A stretch of 30,797 nucleotides of DNA from CAKSHC01 sp045594545 (GCA_045594545.1 JAZNYQ010000110.1:1-30797); one strand, 5' to 3'; counted from the first letter of the stretch, positions 7,901 to 16,620 are shown. A program made the numbers and translations. Notes: generated from the sequence alone by a model not told the origin.

Positions 7901-9241
7901 TTACTTTCCTACACAAAATCGGTCGAAGATGGCCTGCACGGTATCTTCGGTCAGCGATTCGCCTGTCATCTCACCCGCCGCCGCTACCGCGCCGTCAATG
8001 AGCACCCCTACGGCATCATAAGTCACGCCCATTTGCGCCGCCTGCTCGGCTTCCTGCATGGCTTGCGCCATCTGCCGTATACAGTCGGTCTGTCGCAAGG
8101 AGAAGATCAGCCCTTCGTCAATCACCGCACCGCCAAAGGCCAATGCCTTGATTTTTTCCTTTAATTGATCCATTCCCTGCCCTGTTTTGGCAGAAATTTC
8201 GACAAAATGTTTATATTTATCTTTAATATACTCTTTGTTTATCTTTTCGTCCAGATCGGTTTTGTTGATTACGGCGATCGATCGGGACTTATCAACCGCT
8301 TCGATCAGATCGAGATCCTCTTGCATAAGTTGGCGTGAAGCATCGAACAGACAAAGAATGACCGCCGCCTGCTCGACCGCTTTCCGGCTTTTCTCCACAC
8401 CGATGCGCTCGACGGGGTCGTCGGTCTGCCGCAGTCCGGCCGTATCCAGCAGGTTGATGCGAAGATCATCCAGCACGATCGACTGGGTCACGACATCGCG
8501 GGTGGTACCGGGAATATCGGTAACGATCGAGCGGTCGGACTGCGCCAGCCGATTCATTAAAGAGGATTTTCCCGCATTGACGGCGCCGCACAAGCACACG
8601 TCGGCACCCTCTCTCACCTGCTGACCCGTCTGCGCCCGACGCAACAGATCCTGCGCCAGTGTTTGGGCCTGATTGAGATCGTCTAATAATTCTTCAAGGG
8701 GATAATCTCCAATATCGTCGTCGGGATAATCGACATAGGCATACAACCGAGCGGTAATGGAAAGCAGATTCTCCCGCACCTGCCGCATTTCCTGATACAC
8801 CGCTCCGCATAAATGGGCGGCTGCCGCGCGCATCTCGGCGGGCGAACGGGAATCGATCAATTCCATGACGCCCTCGGCCGCCGTCATGTCCAGTTTGCCT
8901 GCCAGAAACGCCCGACGGGTAAATTCGCCGCGACCCGCCATGCGAGCCCCCTGTGCCAGGCATAACCGACACACTTCCTGCGCCAGCACGGGCGAGCCGT
9001 GCAGAGAGATCTCCGCCACATCCTCTCCCGTATAGGAGGCGGGGCTTGCGAAATAGGTGACTAAGCAATGATCCAGTTTTTCTCCCTTTTCATTGACCAC
9101 GAACCCCAGTACGGCTCGGCGGTCTTGTAACGGTTTGGTAAAGATCGCCTCGGTAATCTCCCTTGCCCGTTCGCCCGACAGGCGTAACATGGCCGTGGCC
9201 GACCGCCCCGGCGGCGTCATCAATGCTACAATCGTATCCAT
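7901..9241 (-). CDS. mnmE: tRNA modification GTPase MnmE (TrmE)
   Basis: 446 residues from the preferred start. This is the GTPase partner of MnmG in U34 modification. The N-terminal tetrahydrofolate-binding domain opens MDTIVALMTPPGRSA. The helical domain is interrupted by a Ras-like G domain with GAVNAGKSS (about 219-227), DIPGTTRD, DTAGLR (266-271) and NKTD. The protein ends FCVGK, the conserved CxGK catalytic tail. In-frame GTG (9250) and ATG (9247) codons lie upstream, but the GAAGGG ribosome binding site is nine to ten bases from ATG 9241 and too close to the other two. The promoter (9273-9302) overlaps the terminator of the upstream small gene. Confidence 0.96.
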   Translation of the reverse strand: MDTIVALMTPPGRSATAMLRLSGERAREITEAIFTKPLQDRRAVLGFVVNEKGEKLDHCLVTYFASPASYTGEDVAEISLHGSPVLAQEVCRLCLAQGARMAGRGEFTRRAFLAGKLDMTAAEGVMELIDSRSPAEMRAAAAHLCGAVYQEMRQVRENLLSITARLYAYVDYPDDDIGDYPLEELLDDLNQAQTLAQDLLRRAQTGQQVREGADVCLCGAVNAGKSSLMNRLAQSDRSIVTDIPGTTRDVVTQSIVLDDLRINLLDTAGLRQTDDPVERIGVEKSRKAVEQAAVILCLFDASRQLMQEDLDLIEAVDKSRSIAVINKTDLDEKINKEYIKDKYKHFVEISAKTGQGMDQLKEKIKALAFGGAVIDEGLIFSLRQTDCIRQMAQAMQEAEQAAQMGVTYDAVGVLIDGAVAAAGEMTGESLTEDTVQAIFDRFCVGK

Positions 9242-9272
9242 TTTCATCACCCTTCGCCTATGTATTCATATT

Positions 9273-9302
9273 ATTATATAACAAAAGCCCCGAACTGTGC
9301 AA
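9273..9302 (-). promoter_or_regulatory. Promoter of mnmE-mnmG-rsmG, nested in an upstream terminator
   Basis: Read on the minus strand: TTGCAC (9297-9302), 18-base spacer, TATAAT (9273-9278). The predicted leader to the mnmE ATG is about 25 bases. The -35 hexamer falls in the loop of the terminator hairpin 9289-9311. Confidence 0.6.
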
Positions 9303-9311
9303 GAGTTCGGG
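9281..9311 (-). terminator. Terminator of the small gene 9320-9517
   Basis: A 7-bp GC-rich stem (CCCGAAC at 9289-9295 with GTTCGGG at 9305-9311) has a 9-base loop and is followed on the minus strand by GCTTTTGTT. It starts nine bases after the stop codon at 9320. Confidence 0.75.
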
Positions 9312-9319
9312 ACCGACTA

Positions 9320-9517
9320 TTATTGTTTTTCGGGAAAAAGTGAGATCACCGGCGCAGGACCTGTGCAAATTTCCTCTCCCTTACATTGCAACTGTTCCAA
9401 CTGCCGACGAATCTGCATCGCCTGCATCCGTCCGCTCGGCATGGAAAGAGCGGCACAGATATCGCTGATTCCGTTAAATAAATGATAATAGGCCTCTTTG
9501 TAATTGAGTGGTTCCAT
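9320..9517 (-). CDS. Small hypothetical protein, 65 residues
   Basis: MEPLNYKEAYYHLFNGISDICAAL opens a short, soluble, probably helical protein with no signal peptide or membrane segment. The NYKEAYYHLFNGISD opening resembles small uncharacterised proteins seen often in Clostridia, but I cannot name a family or function. It is supported as a real gene by a GGGGAG ribosome binding site eight bases before the ATG, a strong dedicated promoter (9550-9578) and a dedicated terminator (9281-9311). It is therefore a monocistronic unit placed between gyrA and mnmE. Two cysteines (in QCKGEEIC) lie in the C-terminal third. Confidence 0.7.
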   Translation of the reverse strand: MEPLNYKEAYYHLFNGISDICAALSMPSGRMQAMQIRRQLEQLQCKGEEICTGPAPVISLFPEKQ

Positions 9518-9549
9518 TTGGTTTTCTCCCCTTTTCGTTTGATGTTGAC

Positions 9550-9578
9550 ATTATATACCATTTTTTTCCATTCTGCAA
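9550..9578 (-). promoter_or_regulatory. Sigma-A type promoter of the 65-residue gene
   Basis: On the minus strand: TTGCAG (9573-9578), 17-base spacer, perfect TATAAT (9550-9555). The start site would be about 25 bases before the ATG at 9517. Confidence 0.75.
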
Positions 9579-9646
9579 TACTATATATGTAATTTATTTT
9601 TATTTTTTGCAAATTTTTCCTGTTCTTTGTCGCACCCTGTCAGCCT

Positions 9647-9655
9647 TTGTCGAAA
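9647..9655 (+). promoter_or_regulatory. Possible Spo0A box
   Basis: TTTGTCGAA contains the 0A-box core TGTCGAA. A partial copy (CTTTGTCG, 9625-9632) lies exactly 20 bp upstream of the matching CTTTGTCG at 9645-9652. It sits between the gyrA terminator and the promoter of the 65-residue gene. A single 7-base core can occur by chance. Confidence 0.2.
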
Positions 9656-9660
9656 AAGAA

Positions 9661-9684
9661 AAGAGCCGAAGATTTTCGGCTCTT
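9661..9684. terminator. Terminator after gyrA
   Basis: A perfect 10-bp stem (AAGAGCCGAA 9661-9670 with TTCGGCTCTT 9675-9684) has a GATT loop, and on the minus strand it runs into TTCTTTTTCG. It begins six bases after the gyrA stop and closes the dnaN-gyrA operon. Confidence 0.9.
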
Positions 9685-9690
9685 TTTAAG

Positions 9691-12153
9691 TTATTCGGTT
9701 ACTTCTTCGGAAGCGGTTTCTTCCTCTTTTTCGGTGGTGGCCAGATTGACGATCTTGACCGAGTCGGCCAGTTTCATCAGGCGCACACCCTGTGTGGCAC
9801 GGCCGATGAGGCTGACATCCTTGGCGGCCATACGAATGATAATGCCGTCAGAAGAAATGAGCATCAGGTCCTCATCCTCGCTCACCGTACGGATGCCCAC
9901 GACCTTGCCGGTCTTATCCGACAGTTTGTAGTTATGGATACCCTTACCGCCACGGGACTGGATCTTATACTCGTCGGGATTGGAACGCTTACCGTATCCT
10001 CTTTCGGTTACGGTGAGCAGGGTCTTATTCTCGCCGGCCAATTCCATACCGACAACCACGTCATCGCCCTGCAGGCGGATGCCGCGCACACCCATGGTCA
10101 CACGACCCATCGGACGGGCATCGTTCTCGTCGAAGCGGATGGACATACCCTCACGGGTACCGATAAAGAGAGTGTCGTTGCCGTGGGTCAACTGCACGCT
10201 GACCAGATCGTCGCCCTCATCCAGAGCGATGGCACGCAAGCCGCCCTTACGAACGTTACTGTATTCACTGATAGCCGTTCTCTTGATGATACCGCGACGG
10301 GTGCACATGGTCAAGTATCCGTTACCGTCATGCTCGGTGCCGCGGATGATGGCGCTGACCTTTTCCTCGGCATCCAGTTGCAACAGGTTGACAATGTTCA
10401 TACCCTTAGACTGGCGGCTTCCCTCGGGAATCTCATAGCCCTTGATCCGGAAGACACGGCCGCGGGTGGTGAAGAAGAAGATATAATCATGGGTACCGCC
10501 CACGATCAGTTTCTCCACATAGTCTTCCTCACGGGTCGTCATGCCGGTCACGCCGCGACCGCCGCGCTTCTGGGCGCGATAGGTGTCGGCCGTGACACGC
10601 TTGATATAGCCGTTATGGGTCATGGTGAAGACACAGTTTTCTTCGGGGATGAGATCTTCCACATCCAACTCTCCGGCAATCGGGTCGATTGCCGTACGGC
10701 GCTCGTCGCCGTACTTATTGCGCATGGCCAGCTGCTCCTCTTTGACAATGGCCATGACCTTGGTATCGTCGGCCAGAATCACGGTGATCTCCTCAATGCG
10801 ACCGTGGATCTGGTTGAGTTCCGCTTCCAGTTTTTCAATTTCCAGACCGGACAGTTTACCTAACTGCATCTGTACGATGGCCGTAGCCTGCAGATCGTCC
10901 AGATCAAATCGCTCCATTAAGCGAGCCTTGGATTCGGGAATGTTCGCCGAAGAACGAATGATCTTGATGACCTCGTCGATATGGTCGCAGGCAATCTTAA
11001 GCCCTTCCAAAATATGGGCACGCTCTTGCAGTTTCTTCTTTTCAAAATTTAAGCGGCGAACCGTGATGTTGCGCTGATGGTCGATATAGCAATCGAGCAT
11101 CTCGCGCAGGGTCATCGTCTTAGGAATGCCGTCTTTCAGTGCCAGCATATTGACCGAGAAGTTATCCTGCAAACGGGTGTACCGATACAGGTTGTTGAGC
11201 ACCACCTGCGGATTGGCATCACGCTTAAGCTCGATGACGATCGACATACCGTTACGGTCGGACTCGTCACGCAGATCGGAAATACCCTCGATCTTCTTGT
11301 CCTTGACATACTCGGCAATGGTCTTGATCAGTTCGGCCTTGTTGACCATGTAGGGAATCTCGGTTACCACAATGCGGAACCGATCGCCCTTCATCTCCTC
11401 GATCTCGGCCTTGGCCCGTACCGTGATCTTGCCGCGGCCGGTATAATAGGCCGAACGGATACCCGAGAAGCCTTGAATAATACCGCCGGTAGGAAAGTCC
11501 GGCCCTTTTACGATCTGTAATAATTCATCAAAGGACAGATCCTTATTATCAATGATGGCCACAACGGCATCGATCAGTTCGCGCAGGTTGTGGGAGGGGA
11601 TGTTGGTTGCCATACCGACGGCAATACCCATCGACCCGTTAGCCAGCAAGTTGGGAATACGGGTGGGCAGTACGGTCGGTTCGGGGTGGCGCTCGTCGAA
11701 GTTGGGCTGATAATCGACCGTATCCTTATCGATATCGGTCAACATTTCGGTAGCGATCTTGGCCATGCGAGCCTCAGTGTAACGGTAGGCCGCCGGCGGG
11801 TCACCGTCGACCGAACCAAAGTTACCCTGACCGTCTACCAAAGGATAGCGCAGGGAAAAGTTCTGCGCCAAACGCATTATGGTATTGTAAATTGATGTAT
11901 CGCCATGGGGGTGATATTTACCCAACACGTCACCGACGGTGGTGGCACTCTTGCGGTAAGGCTGATTGGGAGCCAGACCGGCTTCGTGCATGGTATAGAG
12001 GATACGGCGGTGAACGGGTTTCAAGCCGTCGCGCACATCGGGCAGGGCGCGGGCGACGATAACCGACATCGAATAGTCGATATAGGCCGCTTTCATTTCC
12101 TTGACGATCTCAATCGGAGAGATCTTGCCATGTTCTACAACATCAAATTCCAT
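9691..12153 (-). CDS. gyrA: DNA gyrase subunit A
   Basis: 820 residues. This is the breakage-reunion subunit of gyrase (A2B2), which introduces negative supercoils. The catalytic tyrosine is Tyr125 (RYTEAR). The quinolone-determining region reads HPHGDTSIYNTIMR: Thr86 and Asn90 occupy the positions of E. coli Ser83 and Asp87. The C-terminal beta-pinwheel contains a GyrA box QKRGGRG, which separates gyrase from topoisomerase IV, and ends in an acidic glutamate-rich tail. It starts at ATG 12153 after AAGGAGGAG, 15 bases after the gyrB stop; a terminator follows. The Asn at the position-87 equivalent is unusual and could reduce fluoroquinolone affinity (inference). Confidence 0.97.
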   Translation of the reverse strand: MEFDVVEHGKISPIEIVKEMKAAYIDYSMSVIVARALPDVRDGLKPVHRRILYTMHEAGLAPNQPYRKSATTVGDVLGKYHPHGDTSIYNTIMRLAQNFSLRYPLVDGQGNFGSVDGDPPAAYRYTEARMAKIATEMLTDIDKDTVDYQPNFDERHPEPTVLPTRIPNLLANGSMGIAVGMATNIPSHNLRELIDAVVAIIDNKDLSFDELLQIVKGPDFPTGGIIQGFSGIRSAYYTGRGKITVRAKAEIEEMKGDRFRIVVTEIPYMVNKAELIKTIAEYVKDKKIEGISDLRDESDRNGMSIVIELKRDANPQVVLNNLYRYTRLQDNFSVNMLALKDGIPKTMTLREMLDCYIDHQRNITVRRLNFEKKKLQERAHILEGLKIACDHIDEVIKIIRSSANIPESKARLMERFDLDDLQATAIVQMQLGKLSGLEIEKLEAELNQIHGRIEEITVILADDTKVMAIVKEEQLAMRNKYGDERRTAIDPIAGELDVEDLIPEENCVFTMTHNGYIKRVTADTYRAQKRGGRGVTGMTTREEDYVEKLIVGGTHDYIFFFTTRGRVFRIKGYEIPEGSRQSKGMNIVNLLQLDAEEKVSAIIRGTEHDGNGYLTMCTRRGIIKRTAISEYSNVRKGGLRAIALDEGDDLVSVQLTHGNDTLFIGTREGMSIRFDENDARPMGRVTMGVRGIRLQGDDVVVGMELAGENKTLLTVTERGYGKRSNPDEYKIQSRGGKGIHNYKLSDKTGKVVGIRTVSEDEDLMLISSDGIIIRMAAKDVSLIGRATQGVRLMKLADSVKIVNLATTEKEEETASEEVTE

Positions 12154-12168
12154 TGTATTCTCTCCTCC

Positions 12169-14085
12169 TTATACGTCAAGATTGCGCACATACTGTGCGT
12201 TCTGTTCAATGAATTGGCGACGGGGTTCTACCTGATCGCCCATCAAAATGGTAAAGATCTCGTCGGCTCTCACCGCATCCTCGATCTCCACCTGCAACAG
12301 GGTTCGGGTTTCGGGCTTCATGGTGGTGTCCCCCAACTGTTCGGGGTTCATTTCACCAAGACCTTTGTAGCGCTGCACGGTAGCATCGCGACCGATCTCG
12401 TTGAGTGCCGCTTCCCGCTCCGCCTCATTATAGGCATAGCGGGCATTTTTCCCTTTGAAAATTTTATATAAGGGCGGCTGGGCCAAGAAGATGTGACCTC
12501 GCTCGATCAGCGGGCGCATGAAACGGAAGAAGAAGGTCAGCAACAGGGTACGGATATGGGCACCGTCCACGTCGGCATCGGCCATGATGATGATCTTGCC
12601 GTAGCGCAACTTTTCAATATTGAAATCTTCCCCGATACCGGTACCGATGGCCTGAACCAGCGGCCACAGTTTATCGTTGTTATAGATCTTATCCAGTCGA
12701 GCCTTTTCGACGTTGAGCATTTTACCCCACATCGAAAGGATGGCCTGATTTTTACGGTCGCGGCCTTCCTTGGCCGAACCGCCGGCCGAATCACCCTCGA
12801 CGATAAACAGTTCCGATTTCATCGGATCTTTTTCCTGACAGTCGGCCAACTTGCCGGGCAGAGCCATGCTCTCCAGAGGTCCTTTACGGGTGGCTTCTCT
12901 GGCTTTGCGAGCCGCCTCTCTGGCACGCTGGGCCTGCAGGATCTTATCAACGATGGCGCGGGCAATCTGGGGATTCTCCTCCAAAAAGTCAGCCAACTTA
13001 GTAGAGACCAGTTCATCCACCATGGTACGCATGATCGAGTTGCCGAGTTTGGTCTTGGTCTGTCCCTCAAACTGCGCCTCGGTGAGTTTGACCGAAACGA
13101 TGGCGGTCAAGCCCTCACGCGTATCCTCGCCCGACATATTCTTGTCTTTCTCTTTCAAAAAACCTCTGCGGCGGGAATAGTCGTTAAAGACACGGGTGAG
13201 CGCCGTCTTAAATCCCGTTTCGTGCATACCGCCTTCGGTGGTATTGATATCGTTAGCAAAGGAAAGCAGCAACTCATTATAGGAATCGTTGTACTGCATG
13301 GCCACTTCGGCCTCACAATCGTCTTTAGCCACCTTGAAATAGATGGTATCATGCAGGGCGGTAACACCCTTTTTCTTATTGAGGTATTCGACAAAGCCTT
13401 TGATACCGCTTTCGTCAAACAGTTCGGTGGTTTGCTCCTTACCCTCTCGCTCGTCGGTGAGAATGATATGAACACCGGCATTGAGGAAGGCTTGTTCACG
13501 CAGGCGGGTCAAAAGAATATCGTATTCATATACCGTGGTTTCGGTAAAGATCTCGGGATCGGCCTTAAAGGTAACGGTAGTTCCCGTACCGCCCGATTCT
13601 CCGATAATTTTTACAGGGCCGTCGGGCACGCCACGCTTAAAGGATTGCATATGGCGGTGACCGCCGCGGCACACCTCTACCCTAACCCACTCGGACAGGG
13701 CGTTGACAACGCTGGCGCCCACACCGTGCAGACCGCCCGATACCTTGTATCCGCCGCCGCCGAATTTACCGCCGGCGTGCAGTTTGGTATATACCACTTC
13801 CAGCGCCGAGAGTCCGGTATGTTTCTCCACATCTACGGGAATACCACGTCCGTTATCTTCAACCGAGATGATATCTCCCTCTTGGATGGTGACCTTAATA
13901 TGGGTACAATAGCCGGCTAAGGCTTCGTCGATAGCATTATCTACGATCTCATAGACCAGATGGTGCAATCCTCTTACGCTGGTGGTACCGATGTACATAC
14001 CCGGACGCTTACGAACGGCTTCCAGACCTTCTAAGACCTGAATTTGTTCCGCGCCGTAGTTCTGTTTGTTCTCGTTATCAGCCAT
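12169..14085 (-). CDS. gyrB: DNA gyrase subunit B
   Basis: 638 residues. This is the ATPase/TOPRIM subunit. The GHKL ATPase motifs are NAIDEAL, DNGRGIPVDV and HAGGKFGGGGYKVSGGLHGVG. The TOPRIM motifs are EGDSAGGSAKEGRDRKNQA and DADVDGAHIRTLLL. The C-terminal RYKGLGEMNPEQL and DVRNL-type ending (AQYVRNLDV) are typical. In the segment after RKNQAIL most gyrases have PLKGK/PLRGK; here it is SMWGK, with Trp453 at the position of E. coli Lys447, a known quinolone-region residue. The novobiocin-contact arginine (E. coli Arg136) is kept. It lies 13 bases after remB and 15 before gyrA. Confidence 0.97.
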   Translation of the reverse strand: MADNENKQNYGAEQIQVLEGLEAVRKRPGMYIGTTSVRGLHHLVYEIVDNAIDEALAGYCTHIKVTIQEGDIISVEDNGRGIPVDVEKHTGLSALEVVYTKLHAGGKFGGGGYKVSGGLHGVGASVVNALSEWVRVEVCRGGHRHMQSFKRGVPDGPVKIIGESGGTGTTVTFKADPEIFTETTVYEYDILLTRLREQAFLNAGVHIILTDEREGKEQTTELFDESGIKGFVEYLNKKKGVTALHDTIYFKVAKDDCEAEVAMQYNDSYNELLLSFANDINTTEGGMHETGFKTALTRVFNDYSRRRGFLKEKDKNMSGEDTREGLTAIVSVKLTEAQFEGQTKTKLGNSIMRTMVDELVSTKLADFLEENPQIARAIVDKILQAQRAREAARKAREATRKGPLESMALPGKLADCQEKDPMKSELFIVEGDSAGGSAKEGRDRKNQAILSMWGKMLNVEKARLDKIYNNDKLWPLVQAIGTGIGEDFNIEKLRYGKIIIMADADVDGAHIRTLLLTFFFRFMRPLIERGHIFLAQPPLYKIFKGKNARYAYNEAEREAALNEIGRDATVQRYKGLGEMNPEQLGDTTMKPETRTLLQVEIEDAVRADEIFTILMGDQVEPRRQFIEQNAQYVRNLDV

Positions 14086-14098
14086 AATATGTCCTTTC

Positions 14099-14353
14099 TT
14101 ACTTGAGCGTGGCGATTCTCTTTTTCAGAGTGGCCGCGCTTAAATTTGATAGAAATGTTCTTTCTCCGTAAAACCCCGAACATACCACAAAGGATCGGGG
14201 CAAAGTATCGGAAACGGTAATCAACCGATTTTCTTTTTCCGCTAAATTTAAATATTTTCTTGTGGCTTTTCCTACTGATGAGGTATCCAGATCAAAAATA
14301 CCGATGATATCCTTTTCGTTGATCAGATAATCTTCGCCTAAATGTAAAAACAT
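14099..14353 (-). CDS. remB: DUF370 regulator RemB (YaaB)
   Basis: 84 residues, opening MFLHLGEDYLINEKDIIGIFDLD. This is the DUF370 (extracellular matrix regulatory, RemA/RemB) fold. In Bacillus subtilis, RemB/YaaB occupies the same place between recF and gyrB; its paralogue RemA is a DNA-binding activator of matrix genes. The start codon shares one base with the recF stop (TGATG), indicating translational coupling. Its function in this organism is not shown. The protein has a basic C-terminus (LKKRIATLK) and no membrane segment. Confidence 0.9.
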   Translation of the reverse strand: MFLHLGEDYLINEKDIIGIFDLDTSSVGKATRKYLNLAEKENRLITVSDTLPRSFVVCSGFYGERTFLSNLSAATLKKRIATLK

Positions 14354-15447
14354 CAGATAACCTCCGTTTTTCCGTCTGTTACCTTTAGGATGGCGGCTCC
14401 GTTGGGGCGGGCTTGCCGTCCGCAGTCGGTAATAATCACCTGATAATCCCGAATGTGACTGAGAATAAATTCTTTTCTTCCTTCGTCCAGTTCACTCAGT
14501 ACATCATCCAGTAAAAAGACGGGTTTTACTCCCAATCTGTTTTTTATCACTTCACACTCGGCCAATTTCATGGCAATCACGGCCGACCGTTTTTGTCCGG
14601 TTGAGGCAAACCGTTTGGCCGGTACTCCTCCGATCAAAATTTCCACATCGTCCCGATGGGGACCGATCTCGGTCACTCCGGTATCCCAATCCTTTTTACG
14701 GGATCGTTTCATAGATTGATAAAGGGGACCAAATATTTCTTCTTCGGTTATTCCCGTTTTGTAATAGGAATTTTTATATTGGATACTTAAATTTTCTTTA
14801 CCCGACGAGATCTCCTGCATCATGGTATCGGCGGCCTTGTTTAATTCTTCCATATACCGTCCTCGTTCTAAAATGATGCGGGCGGCACGGCGGCACAGTC
14901 CTTCATCCCAGACATCCAAGGTCTGTTCGGCCGTGGAAGAATATCCGCCCTTTAATAATGCGGCGCGGGAATTGAGAATTTTATTATACTGAGATAGGGT
15001 TGCCGTATATATCTTTGAACACTGACACAGGGAGATGTTGATCATGCGTCTTCTCCGCTCGGGAGAACCGCTGATAAATCCCAGATGATCGGGCTCGAAC
15101 AATACCGTTACAAAACCGCCGATCAGATCGGAGGAACGGGAAATCTTATCGGCACCGATATAAATCTCTTTTCTTCTGCCCCGCTGCAGTTGAATCTGCA
15201 TGGTGCGGGTCACACCCTCACAGTCGGCCTTAAATTTCAGCCCCGCTTTATCCGCCTCAAAGGCGATCATATCCCCGTCCGAAGCTCCGCGAAAACTTTT
15301 GGCGCAGGAAAATAACCAGATGGCCTCAATGATACTGCTTTTTCCCTGTCCGTTATCTCCAAGGATCAAGGTAATATCATGATCAAGATCGATCTCTTGG
15401 GGTTTGAGGTTGCGAAAGGATTGGACGGCTAATTTCAGTGCTCTCAT
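14353..15447 (-). CDS. recF: DNA replication and repair protein RecF
   Basis: 364 residues. This SMC-like ABC ATPase helps load RecA at gaps and stalled forks. The Walker A GDNGQGKSS is at about 30-38, the signature region is STGQKRSAVIAMKLAE, and the Walker B/D-loop is VFLLDDVLSELDEGRK. The ATG shares one base with the dnaN stop (TAATG), and the stop shares one base with the remB start, so dnaN-recF-remB are translationally coupled. The S4-domain gene yaaA that lies between dnaN and recF in Bacillus is absent. Confidence 0.96.
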   Translation of the reverse strand: MRALKLAVQSFRNLKPQEIDLDHDITLILGDNGQGKSSIIEAIWLFSCAKSFRGASDGDMIAFEADKAGLKFKADCEGVTRTMQIQLQRGRRKEIYIGADKISRSSDLIGGFVTVLFEPDHLGFISGSPERRRRMINISLCQCSKIYTATLSQYNKILNSRAALLKGGYSSTAEQTLDVWDEGLCRRAARIILERGRYMEELNKAADTMMQEISSGKENLSIQYKNSYYKTGITEEEIFGPLYQSMKRSRKKDWDTGVTEIGPHRDDVEILIGGVPAKRFASTGQKRSAVIAMKLAECEVIKNRLGVKPVFLLDDVLSELDEGRKEFILSHIRDYQVIITDCGRQARPNGAAILKVTDGKTEVI

Positions 15448-16568
15448 TAGTCAGAGGTTTTGGCGTATTTTAAGGGAACGACGATAAAGGTAAAATCATC
15501 GCCCGTTTCCGGCTTGATCACGATCGGTGACAGAGGAGAAAGAATCTCAAAACGGATCTTTTCACAGTCGCAGGCTTTGAGGGCATCCAATAAATAACGG
15601 TTATTGAGTGCCAACTCGCAACCGTCGCCCTCCATCTTGGCTTCCACACGGTCGCGCACACGGCCTTGGGACGAGGAACAGTAAGTGTTTACATAACCTT
15701 GTTCAAATCGCATGATCAGCGGGCTTCTCAGTCTTTCATTGATCACCACGCTGACTCGGTCTACCGACTCTATCATTTCATCCACCAAAACCACAGCCGT
15801 CATGGCCTTTTCATTGGGGATAACCGAAGAATAGGTGATGAATTTTCCTTCCATCAGACGGGCAACAAAGGTAATATTTCCTTTGGCAATGCGCAAATGT
15901 TTTTGAGAAACGGTAATTTCAATATTTTCATCCGTTTCCTTTATAATGCGACCCAGTTCAGCCACGCTGCGACCCGGTACCACAAATTCATAATCGCCTT
16001 CAATGGGCTTGATCAGTTTTTCGTTGGATAAGCCCAAACGGAACCCGTCTACCGCCACGGCTCGAATATTATCGCCGTGAATTTCGAAGAGTACACCCAT
16101 TAAAATGGGACGGGCATCGGTAAGAGCTACGGCAAAACTGGTTCTCTTGGTTAGGTTTCTAAGGCTTTCATAGGAAAGAGTTAAGGTCTTATCGGCATCT
16201 ACCTGAGGCAAGGCCGGAAATTCCGAGGGATCGATCCCCATCAGCGAACTTTCCGCATCTCCGGAAAGAATGGTAGCCGTCAGACGGTCGGAGGTAGAGA
16301 GCACCATCATTTCTTCCGGCAGTTTACGAACTACTTCGGAGATGGTACGCACAGGCAGAACGATACTGCCCGGCTCATCGACCCTCCCTTCGCAGGTTAC
16401 ACAAATGCCGATCCCGCCTCCGATATCATAACCGGTAACGTAGATCACACCGTCGATGGCTCGGATGAGCAATCCTTCCAATGCCTCAATCGTGGTTTTG
16501 GGATTGACGGCACGGGAAGCGGTAGCAATGGCTTCGGAAAAGGATGCGGTTTCACAGGTGAATTTCAT
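15447..16568 (-). CDS. dnaN: DNA polymerase III sliding clamp (beta subunit)
   Basis: 373 residues. It forms the ring-shaped processivity clamp. It opens MKFTCETASFSEAIATASRAV and shows the three repeated clamp domains; the C-terminus has SPIVIKPE and FTFIVVPLK, part of the conserved partner-binding end, although the usual final PMR(L) is replaced by PLKYAKTSD. The ATG at 16568 follows GGAGG by five bases; an in-frame GTG at 16580 overlaps that ribosome binding site and is rejected. The origin lies directly upstream. Confidence 0.96.
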   Translation of the reverse strand: MKFTCETASFSEAIATASRAVNPKTTIEALEGLLIRAIDGVIYVTGYDIGGGIGICVTCEGRVDEPGSIVLPVRTISEVVRKLPEEMMVLSTSDRLTATILSGDAESSLMGIDPSEFPALPQVDADKTLTLSYESLRNLTKRTSFAVALTDARPILMGVLFEIHGDNIRAVAVDGFRLGLSNEKLIKPIEGDYEFVVPGRSVAELGRIIKETDENIEITVSQKHLRIAKGNITFVARLMEGKFITYSSVIPNEKAMTAVVLVDEMIESVDRVSVVINERLRSPLIMRFEQGYVNTYCSSSQGRVRDRVEAKMEGDGCELALNNRYLLDALKACDCEKIRFEILSPLSPIVIKPETGDDFTFIVVPLKYAKTSD

Positions 16569-16620
16569 AAAAACCTCCACTCTCTAATTACGAAGATAAA
16601 AAGAGAAAAGAAATAAACTT

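Noticed and set aside
9508..10863. Long plus-strand frame opposite gyrA (451 codons)
   Set aside because: Antisense to gyrA with repetitive His/Gly/Thr content and no recognisable domain.
12493..13920. Long plus-strand frame opposite gyrB (475 codons)
   Set aside because: Antisense to an intact GyrB; no promoter or domain support.
12169..14085. Possible novobiocin-resistance change in GyrB
   Set aside because: Alignment by eye with E. coli places an arginine at the Arg136 position, so the residue is conserved.
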